A DNA stretch of 64,000 bases, taken from Sandaracinus amylolyticus (GTDB lineage Bacteria > Myxococcota_A > Polyangia > Polyangiales > Sandaracinaceae). The position numbers and the translations under genes are program-made. Where the stretch lies: NCBI RefSeq assembly GCF_000737325.1, contig NZ_CP011125.1, positions 1,364,001 to 1,428,000 on the forward strand, read 5' to 3'. This document shows, piece by piece, positions 53,166-60,241 of the stretch. The notes under the pieces are model-generated. The model was not told the DNA's origin, made no database searches, and saw only the letters and a list, made by a program, of their open reading frames with translations. Numbering within the stretch: the first letter of the stretch is position 1; the number at the start of each line of letters is the position of its first letter.

Positions 53166-54326
53166 CTACTCTGCGACTCCGTCGATCGCGGGGTGGACCG
53201 CCGCCTGACGGCGCGAGGGATCGCGCAGCCACGCGAACAGCCGCTCGACGCCCTGTCGGACGTCGGTCCGCGGGCGCCACCCGATCGCACCCGCGAGCTT
53301 GCGCGGATCGCTGACGTACCAGCGCTGATCGCCGATGCGGACGGGGGCGTGCTTCACGTCGGGGCGCTTGCCGCCGAGCTCGCGCACCAGCTCGAGCAGC
53401 TCGACCAGGCTGATGGTGTTCTCGGGCCCGCCGCCCACGTTGAACGCTTGTCCGCGCACCAGCTCCAGCTGATCGAGCGCGCCGAGCATCGCATTCACGA
53501 GATCGTCGACGAACAGGACGTCACGCACCTGCATGCCGTCGCCGTAGAGGACGATCGGCTCGCCGCGCAGCGCGCGGATCAGGAAGTGGGCGACCCAGCC
53601 CTGATCTTCGGTGCCGAACTGCCGCGGCCCGTAGATGCAGCTCATCCGGAACACGACGCTCGGCAGTCCGTAGCTGCGCGACCAGTCGAGCACCATCTGG
53701 TCCGCGGCGCCCTTGCTGCAGCCATACGGAGAGTGGAAGTCGAGCGCGCGCGCCTCGCCGATGCCGGTCGAGGAGAGCGCGGTGTCGACCGGCATCCAGC
53801 GACTGCCACGCAGCTCGAGCGGCACGTCGGAGAGCGAGCCGTAGACCTTGTTCGTCGACGTGAAGAGGACCGGAATCTCCTTGCCCCGCGCGCGCACTGC
53901 CTCGAGCACGTTCAGCGTGCCGCGCGCGTTCACGTCGAAGTCCGCGATCGGATCGAGGAGGCTCGTCGTGACCGCGACCTGCGCCGCGAAGTGGAACACA
54001 CGATCGGCGCGCGCGATCACGCGGCGTACGGCGCTCGCGTCCCGCACGTCGCCGACGACCAGCGACACCCGCCGTCCGTGCTGCTCGCGCAGCCACTGCG
54101 CGTTGAGCTGCACGTTGCCGCGCGCGAGGTTGTCGAAGAGCACCACCTCGCCGCCCGCGCCCGCGATCGCGTTCGCGAGGTTCGCACCGATGAACCCGGC
54201 GCCTCCGGTGATCACCGTCACGCCCTCGGGCACCGGCACCGCCGACCGCGCGACACGCACGCTCGATCGCGATGCGTGCCCGTTGCCGTGCGACTTCCCG
54301 TTCCCGTTTCCGTTCTTCGCGGTCAC
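53166..54326 (-). CDS. NAD-dependent epimerase/dehydratase (extended SDR)
   Basis: This 386-residue protein begins with an asparagine/glycine-rich, probably disordered N-terminal 40 residues (KNGNGNGKSHGNGH), then the NAD-binding core VTVITGGAGFIGANLANA, with the catalytic threonine/serine in LFTSTNKVYG and YxxxK in FHSPYGCSKGAADQ. It resembles CDP-paratose 2-epimerase and UDP-glucose 4-epimerase-type enzymes, which change sugar stereochemistry of an NDP-sugar. It overlaps the other epimerase by 4 bp (GTGA), so the two are co-translated. The exact sugar is unknown. Confidence 0.9.
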   Translation of the reverse strand: MTAKNGNGNGKSHGNGHASRSSVRVARSAVPVPEGVTVITGGAGFIGANLANAIAGAGGEVVLFDNLARGNVQLNAQWLREQHGRRVSLVVGDVRDASAVRRVIARADRVFHFAAQVAVTTSLLDPIADFDVNARGTLNVLEAVRARGKEIPVLFTSTNKVYGSLSDVPLELRGSRWMPVDTALSSTGIGEARALDFHSPYGCSKGAADQMVLDWSRSYGLPSVVFRMSCIYGPRQFGTEDQGWVAHFLIRALRGEPIVLYGDGMQVRDVLFVDDLVNAMLGALDQLELVRGQAFNVGGGPENTISLVELLELVRELGGKRPDVKHAPVRIGDQRWYVSDPRKLAGAIGWRPRTDVRQGVERLFAWLRDPSRRQAAVHPAIDGVAE

Positions 54327-55438
54327 AGCGTCAGCCCCCGCGCCGAGAGCTCCGCCTTCGCCTCGAGGACCGCGTCCTTCGCGCTCTTTCCCTCGAGCCA
54401 TCCCGCGAGCTCGCGCAGCCCCGCTTCGAGGCTCACGCGCGGCTCGTATCCGAGCGTCTTGCGCGCGAGCGCGATGTCCGCGACGCAGTGGCGGATGTCG
54501 CCCTTGCGGTACTGACCGGTGATCTCGGGGTCGACGCGTTTGCCCACCGCGTCGGCGACGCGCGCCGCGATCTCCGACACGGTGTACGCGTTGCCCGAGC
54601 CGACGTTGATCGCGGAGTCCACCGCCTGCTCGCGCTCCATCGCGAGCACACACGCCTGTGCGACGTCGTGCACGCTGACGAAGTCGCGGCGCTGCTTTCC
54701 ATCTTCGAAGATCATCGGCGCCTTGTCGTTCAAGAGGCGCGACGAGAAGATCGCGAGCACGCCCGTGTACGGATTCGAGAGCGCCTGTCGCGGCCCATAG
54801 ACGTTGAAGAAGCGGAGCGCGACCGTCGGAATGCCGTAGGCCCTCCCGATGATCAGGCTCATTCGCTCCTGGTCGTACTTCGAGAGGGCGTAGACCGACT
54901 CGAGCGCAGGAATCTTGTCCTCGTGGGTCGCCACCGGGACGAGGACGTTCCCGCGCGCGTCGCGGAGCTCCCAGTCCCGCCGCTCGAGCTGCGCGAGGGA
55001 GCGCGACTGGCCGGGCACGATCGATCCGTCGACACGCTCGTAGAGACCCTCGCCGTAGATGCTCATGCTCGACGCGACGATCACGCGCCGAGGAGGTCGC
55101 TGCGCGAGCACCTCCATCAGGACCGAAGTCCCGACGTTGTTCACCGAGGTGTAGTCCTCGATTCGATACATGCTCTGGCCGACGCCGACCAGCGCCGCGA
55201 AGTGATAGACGACGTCGATTCCGCGACAGGCCTTCTCGACCGCGGCGCGATCGCGGACGTCACCGATGATCAGCTCGACGTCGCGCGAGAGATACTCCGG
55301 CCGCTTCTGGGAAGGTCCGTGGACCTGCGGGTGGAGGCAGTCGAGCACACGGACGCGGTGACCTTTCGCGAGGAGCGCGTCGGCGACGTGGGATCCGATG
55401 AATCCCGCGCCACCGGTGATGAGGACGTTCTCTCCCAT
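54323..55438 (-). CDS. NAD-dependent epimerase/dehydratase (extended SDR)
   Basis: This 371-residue protein has NVLITGGAGFIGSHVADAL, followed by a serine in IVASSMSIYGEGL, the YxxxK catalytic pair (VYALSKYDQERM) and an FFNVYGPRQA substrate-site segment. The family interconverts NDP-sugars. An insertion after the catalytic serine (LERRDWELRDARGN) is also present in WbpP-like/dTDP-glucose-related enzymes of similar type. It is the first gene of the second glycan operon; a 248-bp gap upstream should contain the promoter. ATG 55438 is chosen, with a GTG at 55447 possible. Confidence 0.9.
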   Translation of the reverse strand: MGENVLITGGAGFIGSHVADALLAKGHRVRVLDCLHPQVHGPSQKRPEYLSRDVELIIGDVRDRAAVEKACRGIDVVYHFAALVGVGQSMYRIEDYTSVNNVGTSVLMEVLAQRPPRRVIVASSMSIYGEGLYERVDGSIVPGQSRSLAQLERRDWELRDARGNVLVPVATHEDKIPALESVYALSKYDQERMSLIIGRAYGIPTVALRFFNVYGPRQALSNPYTGVLAIFSSRLLNDKAPMIFEDGKQRRDFVSVHDVAQACVLAMEREQAVDSAINVGSGNAYTVSEIAARVADAVGKRVDPEITGQYRKGDIRHCVADIALARKTLGYEPRVSLEAGLRELAGWLEGKSAKDAVLEAKAELSARGLTL

Positions 55439-55686
55439 CGCGAACACCGCCGTAGGGTGAGGGAGCCAGAGTGGCTCGTTGAGATGCGCCGGGTCGCGGA
55501 CTGCTGCGCTCCGGAAGGTCCAGTGTTGTTTGCGACAGTGATGCCACTCCGTGGGTGCGCGATGCGACAGCGATCGTTCTACTTAGCCGGTTCTCGACAT
55601 CCGCTCTCGCCGCCTGCTCGCCACGCGTGTGACATTTCGCCTCCACAACGCGCGCCCGTTTCGGGCGCACCGCGCCACGTGCGGAG

Positions 55687-57000
55687 TCAGTCGTAGTACT
55701 CGTGACCGAGGTGCGAGATCACCTCTTCACCGCGGAGCCAGCGAAGCGTGTTCTTCAGCTTCTTCAGCTGGATGAAGAGGTCGTGCTCGGGCTTCAGGCC
55801 CGGCGCAGCCATCGGGCTCTTGAAGTAGAAGCCGAGCCACTCCTGGATTCCGGAGAGCCCAGCGCGCTGCGCGAGATCGAGGAACAGCGCGAGATCGAGC
55901 ACCAGCGGCGCGGCGAGGATCGAGTCACGACACAGGAAATCGACCTTCATCTGCATCGGATATCCGAGCCATCCGAACAGATCGATGTTGTCCCAGCCTT
56001 CTTTCGCGTCGCCTCGCGGCGGGTAGTACTCGATTCGGACCTTGTGATAGAGGTCGCCGTAGAGCGCTTTGTGACGCTCGGGCTCCAGCACGCCCTCGAG
56101 CACGCCGAGCTTCGTCGCTTCCTTGCAGCGGAACGAGTCGGGATCGTCGAGCACCTCGCCGTCGCGATTGCCGAGGATGTTCGTCGAGAACCAGCCGCGG
56201 ATGCCGAGCATGCGCGCCTTCAGCCCGGGCGCGACGATCGTCTTCATCAGCGTCTGCCCGGTCTTGAAGTCCTTGCCCGCGATCGGCACACCGCACTCTC
56301 GCGCGAGCGCGACCGCCGCAGGAAAATCGACCATCGCGTTGGGCGCGCCGTTCGCGATCGGCACGCGCTCTTTGATCAGCGCCCACGCGTAGAGCTGCGA
56401 CGCGGGGATCGCCGCGTCGTCCTCGAGCAGCGCGCGCTCGAATCCGTCGATCGTCTGATGAGCGCCGTTGATCGTCGGCAGGACCTCGGTCGATCCACAC
56501 CAGATCGCGACACACCGCGAGACGCCGGTGCGAGCGCGGAATTCGCGCACGTCCTGGCGGATCTGCTCGACGAGCTCCGCCTTGTGACGCGCCTTCTTCA
56601 CGTGCGTTCCCTGCAGGCGCTTCACGTGGCGCGGGTCGAACGCGCCCGGCATCGGCACGACGCGCGCGAGCTCGTCCTTGACGGCGTCGAGGTGCTCGCG
56701 CGAGAGCACGGCCGCGTGCTCGGCGGTCTCGAGCGCGTTCTCCGGGAAGATGTCCCAGCCACCGAACTCGAGATCGCCGAGCTGCGCGAGCGGCAGGAAT
56801 TCCTGCAGCGTCGGCACCCGATGATCGGTGCGTTTCCCGAGCCGGATCGTCCCCATCTGCGTGAGCGATCCGATCGGCGCTGCGAGCCCGCGCCGCGCGA
56901 GCATCGTGCCCGCGACGAAGGTGGTCGCGACCGCGCCCATGCCGGGCAGCAGCACTCCGAGCTTGCCCTCTGCGTTCGGGATCGAGTCGGGTTTCTTCAT
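55687..57000 (-). CDS. Myo-inositol-1-phosphate synthase-like protein
   Basis: This 437-residue protein resembles inositol-3-phosphate synthases: LGVLLPGMGAVATTFVAGTMLAR is the NAD-binding site, and the conserved segments AIWCGSTE, VPIAGKDFKTGQTLMKTI and FSTNILGNRDG (catalytic lysine region) follow. It would convert glucose-6-phosphate to inositol phosphate. The C-terminal region ends in a tyrosine/aspartate motif (GHEYYD). Product inositol could feed phospholipids or a glycoconjugate. Its start overlaps the stop of the lycopene-cyclase-domain gene by 4 bp, so the two are translationally coupled. Confidence 0.9.
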   Translation of the reverse strand: MKKPDSIPNAEGKLGVLLPGMGAVATTFVAGTMLARRGLAAPIGSLTQMGTIRLGKRTDHRVPTLQEFLPLAQLGDLEFGGWDIFPENALETAEHAAVLSREHLDAVKDELARVVPMPGAFDPRHVKRLQGTHVKKARHKAELVEQIRQDVREFRARTGVSRCVAIWCGSTEVLPTINGAHQTIDGFERALLEDDAAIPASQLYAWALIKERVPIANGAPNAMVDFPAAVALARECGVPIAGKDFKTGQTLMKTIVAPGLKARMLGIRGWFSTNILGNRDGEVLDDPDSFRCKEATKLGVLEGVLEPERHKALYGDLYHKVRIEYYPPRGDAKEGWDNIDLFGWLGYPMQMKVDFLCRDSILAAPLVLDLALFLDLAQRAGLSGIQEWLGFYFKSPMAAPGLKPEHDLFIQLKKLKNTLRWLRGEEVISHLGHEYYD

Positions 57001-57734
57001 CGTGAGCCGGCGTGGGCAGCACGCTGCGTGCCCGGTTCCGACGCCGCACGAACGAGTCGATCGCCGCGCGCAAAAGGCACGATCGCGGACGCCGAGAGCC
57101 CGGACGCTGCGCCGTAGAGCAGCTCTTCGAGAGGGACTCCGAGCACGAAGACTGCGCTCAGCTCTCGAGTTCTCCACACGCTGTGGAAAACGTGTGGATC
57201 GACGATCGCGAGAGCCAGACAGGCACTCTGATACACGACCATCGTGATCAGTGCGCCTGCGATCGAGGGCACGATGAGGTCGGGACGAGCGAGCCAGACG
57301 CTCGCGCCCGCGGCGACCATCGCGATCAACGCTGCATAGATCGCCGGCACGCCCGCGATCACGAGCGCGCTCGTCACCACGACGGCGACGGCGCCGGGGA
57401 CGAGCAGGCGCCGGAGCACGGCGGTAGCGCTCCGAGAGAGCTCGCCGATCGGTGCCGGCGTCGCGCGCGCGACCACCGGGTACGACGCGACCGACGCGGC
57501 CGCGAGCGCGGTCACGAAGAGCACGTCCTCGATGCCGAACCCGATGCGGTCGGCGAGGTCGAAGAGGAACGCGGGCCGCCAGTACTCCGGATAGAAGAGC
57601 GGCTCGGTCAGCGCGAACGGCAGCGAGAGCAGCGCCGCGAAGCGGATCGACGCGCGCAGATCGCGGCGCACGAGGTACGCGAGCGCGCCCGGGATCGCGA
57701 GCACGAGCGCGAGGAACAAGAACGCGTGACGCAC
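56997..57734 (-). CDS. Lycopene-cyclase-domain membrane protein
   Basis: This 245-residue membrane protein has about seven hydrophobic helices and the features of CrtYc/CrtYd-type (CarR-like) lycopene cyclase domains: PEYWRPAFLF near helix 2-3 and the FVLGVPLEELLYG signature near the C-terminus. These are found fused or single in carotenoid genes of actinobacteria and myxobacteria, and related domains occur in lipid pathways with prenyl donors. Only one domain is present, so a second half may be absent or encoded elsewhere. The GTG at 57734 has GGGAG at the expected distance. Coupling to the inositol phosphate synthase-like gene hints at a lipid-inositol product. Confidence 0.85.
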   Translation of the reverse strand: MRHAFLFLALVLAIPGALAYLVRRDLRASIRFAALLSLPFALTEPLFYPEYWRPAFLFDLADRIGFGIEDVLFVTALAAASVASYPVVARATPAPIGELSRSATAVLRRLLVPGAVAVVVTSALVIAGVPAIYAALIAMVAAGASVWLARPDLIVPSIAGALITMVVYQSACLALAIVDPHVFHSVWRTRELSAVFVLGVPLEELLYGAASGLSASAIVPFARGDRLVRAASEPGTQRAAHAGSR

Positions 57735-57804
57735 ACTGCGACTCCCGGCAGGAGGGGCATTCCTGGCCCTCCTCGGAGAGCTGCGGCGAGACGGAGCGAG
57801 CAGC

Positions 57805-57863
57805 GCGCCAGCCTCGGGGACGTGAGCGCCAACCTCGGGGCGACGAGAGCGCCAGCCTTGGGC
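57805..57863. promoter_or_regulatory. Three 15-bp direct repeats upstream of the cyclase operon
   Basis: Near-identical copies read gcgccagcctcgggg (57805-57819), gcgccaacctcgggg (57826-57840) and gcgccagccttgggc (57849-57863). Starts are 21 and 23 bp apart, about two helical turns, so a protein could bind all three on one face. They lie 71-129 bp upstream of the lycopene-cyclase-domain gene on the minus strand. A regulator is expected but not identified. Confidence 0.65.
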
Positions 57864-57905
57864 GGCATGGGCACAAGCCCAGCACGCGGCTCGAGCGCAG
57901 TGGGT

Positions 57906-57956
57906 GTCGGCGGCGCGCGCGGTCCGAGGGAGCGACGTTCCGCGCGCGCCGCCGAC
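57906..57956. repeat. Perfect 17-bp inverted repeat in a divergent intergenic region
   Basis: Arms gtcggcggcgcgcgcgg (57906-57922) and ccgcgcgcgccgccgac (57940-57956) are exact complements with a 17-base spacer. Both neighbouring genes are divergent, so a classical terminator is unexpected here. It may insulate the two promoters or belong to a small RNA or cruciform-forming regulator site. Confidence 0.8.
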
Positions 57957-58191
57957 TGCCCTCCTCCTAGGCGCCACCCAGAAGGTCACAAGAGGCGGCA
58001 GGATCTTTTTCCACGTGGCGCCGGTGTACGTCCCGAAACGACTCCAGCGAGGCCCATCGCGTCGCGCGCCGTTCGAGCCGCTCTGCCTCGCTGCGACTCG
58101 ACGCCTCGCCCGCCCTGGCACGCGGATCGAATGTCCAGCCCGGGATCGTAACGGCGCTCCGCGGCACGCACGCAGGAGCCGGAGGAACGTC

Positions 58192-60225
58192 ATGGCGACG
58201 CAGACGACGAGCCCTGGGCAGCGCTTCGTGGATCGCCGCGACGCGGGGCGTCGCCTCGCGGCGCTGATCGACCGTTCGGTGTCCGGCGAGCGCGTGGTGC
58301 TCGCGCTTCCGCGCGGCGGCGTGCCGGTCGGGTTCGACGTCGCACGGGCGCTCGGCGCGCCGCTCGACGTGCTCGTCGTGCGGAAGCTCGGCGTGCCCGG
58401 GCACGAGGAGCTCGCGATGGGCGCGATCGCGTCCGGCGGTGTGCGCGTCCTGAACGACGACGTGCTGCTTCTCGCGGGCGTGCGCGACGAGGACCTCGCC
58501 GAGGTCACCGAGCGCGAGCGCCACGAGCTCGAGCGGCGCGAGCGCGAGTACCGCGGCGATCGCCCGCCTGTCTCGGTCACGGGCCGACACGCGATCGTCG
58601 TCGACGATGGCCTCGCGACCGGCGCGACCATGCGTGCCGCGGTGACGGCGCTGCGCATGCGCGGCCCGGCGAGCATCACCGTGGCCGTGCCGGTCGGGTC
58701 GCAAGAGGCGCTGCGCGCGATGCGCGAGATCGCCGACGACGTCGTGTGCGTGATGGCGCCGTACTGGTTCCGCGCGGTGGGCGAGTGGTACGACGACTTC
58801 GGGGCGACCGAGGACGACGAGGTTCGCACGCTGCTCGCGCAGGCCGCTCCGCCGCGGCAGAAGCCGCAGGCCGCACGCGTGACGTCGTCCGATCCGCTCG
58901 CGACGTTGATCGCGCGCCACGCGCATCCGTGGCGCGGCGAGACGGCAGACTTCGCGCCGCTCGCGCCGCTGGTGCGCACCGCGCGCGTCGTGCTGATCGG
59001 CGAGTCGACGCACGGCACGCACGAGCACTACGCGGAGCGCGTCCGGCTCACGAAGTGGCTGATCGAAGAGCACGGCTTCACCGACGTCGCCGCGGAAGCG
59101 GACTGGCCCGACGCGTGGCGCGTCCACCGGTTCGTGCGCGGTGAGGAGGAGGACGCCGACGCCGAAGCGGCGCTCGGAGACTTCGAGCGATTTCCTCGCT
59201 GGATGTGGCGCAACCTCGTGATGCGCGACTTCGTTTCCTGGCTGCGCGCCCACGACGACGCGCTGCGACCCGAGGATCGCGTCGGCTTCTACGGGCTCGA
59301 CCTCTACAGCCTCCACCGCTCGATGGACGCGGTGGTGCGCTATCTCGATCGCGTCGATCGCGACGCAGCAGCGCGCGCCCGCGATCGTTATGCGTGCTTC
59401 GACGCGTTCGGCGACGACCCGCAGCGCTACGGGTACGCGACCGGCGTGCGCGGCGCCGACACGTGCGAGGCCGAGGTCGTCGAGCAGCTGCGAGAGCTGC
59501 AGGCGCGCGCGACGACCGGCGCGCGCGTCGGCCCGTTCGCGGCCGACGATCGCTTCTTCGCCGAGCAGAACGCGCGCCTCGCGCGCAACGCCGAGGCCTA
59601 CTACCGCTCGATGTACCGCGGCGCGATCTCGTCGTGGAACCTGCGCGATCGGCACATGGGCGAGACCCTCGACGCGCTCCTCGAGCACCTCTCGCGACGG
59701 CGCGGGCGCGAGGCGCGCATCGTCGTGTGGGCGCACAACTCGCACCTCGGCGACGCGCGCGCGACGCACATGGGCTGGACCGGCGAGCTCAACCTCGGTC
59801 AGCTCGCGCGCGAGCGCTACGGAGATCGCGCGCTCTTGATCGGCCAGACGACGCACCACGGCACCGTGTCGGCGGCCAGCGACTGGGGCGGCGAGGTCGA
59901 GCGCAAGCGCGTCCGGCCGGGCCTCGAGGGCAGCTACGAGGCGCTGCTGTCCTCCGCGCTGGGCGACGGAGTCGGCCGCGCGCTGCTCGTTCTGCGCGGT
60001 GGTGGAGAGCTCACGCAGGCCCTGCGCCCGCAGCGGCTCGAGCGCGCGATCGGCGTGATCTATCGGCCCGAGAGCGAACGGCGCAGCCACTACTTCGGCG
60101 CGCGCCTCGCCGATCAGTTCGACGTCGTGCTCCACCTCGACGAGACGCGCGCGCTCGAGCCGCTCGATCGCATCGCGGGATGGGACGAGGAGGACGCGCC
60201 GGAGACCTATCCGACCGGCCTCTGA
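58192..60225 (+). CDS. Phosphoribosyltransferase fused to an erythromycin esterase-type domain
   Basis: This 677-residue protein has an N-terminal phosphoribosyltransferase domain (residues about 1-215) with the PRPP-binding loop VVDDGLATGAT (D138 and D139) and a C-terminal erythromycin esterase family domain (about 235-670). The latter holds E271 and H274 of GESTHGTHEHY and later VVWAHNSHLGDARATH. The PRT half resembles uracil/hypoxanthine-type enzymes in loop form but lacks other clear substrate motifs. The EreA-type half can open macrolide lactones in resistance proteins; in others its role is unknown. The ATG at 58192 follows GGAGG. Both parts may act on one small molecule. Confidence 0.9.
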   Translation: MATQTTSPGQRFVDRRDAGRRLAALIDRSVSGERVVLALPRGGVPVGFDVARALGAPLDVLVVRKLGVPGHEELAMGAIASGGVRVLNDDVLLLAGVRDEDLAEVTERERHELERREREYRGDRPPVSVTGRHAIVVDDGLATGATMRAAVTALRMRGPASITVAVPVGSQEALRAMREIADDVVCVMAPYWFRAVGEWYDDFGATEDDEVRTLLAQAAPPRQKPQAARVTSSDPLATLIARHAHPWRGETADFAPLAPLVRTARVVLIGESTHGTHEHYAERVRLTKWLIEEHGFTDVAAEADWPDAWRVHRFVRGEEEDADAEAALGDFERFPRWMWRNLVMRDFVSWLRAHDDALRPEDRVGFYGLDLYSLHRSMDAVVRYLDRVDRDAAARARDRYACFDAFGDDPQRYGYATGVRGADTCEAEVVEQLRELQARATTGARVGPFAADDRFFAEQNARLARNAEAYYRSMYRGAISSWNLRDRHMGETLDALLEHLSRRRGREARIVVWAHNSHLGDARATHMGWTGELNLGQLARERYGDRALLIGQTTHHGTVSAASDWGGEVERKRVRPGLEGSYEALLSSALGDGVGRALLVLRGGGELTQALRPQRLERAIGVIYRPESERRSHYFGARLADQFDVVLHLDETRALEPLDRIAGWDEEDAPETYPTGL

Positions 60226-60241
60226 CGCCGCCGCGCGCGAG

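Larger units (their letters stand above)
57735..58191. other. Intergenic region between divergent genes
   Basis: About 457 bp lie between the cyclase-domain gene (minus) and the fusion gene at 58192 (plus). It holds the three direct repeats at 57805-57863 and a 17-bp perfect inverted repeat at 57906-57956, and otherwise no open frame with family features. Promoters for both genes are expected here. Confidence 0.5.

Noticed and set aside
57906-57956. A rho-independent terminator
   Set aside because: Both flanking genes diverge from this region and no T tract follows on either strand.
58192-60225. A macrolide resistance gene
   Set aside because: The EreA-type domain alone does not show resistance; the fusion with a phosphoribosyltransferase and the lack of mobile-element context argue against calling it so.
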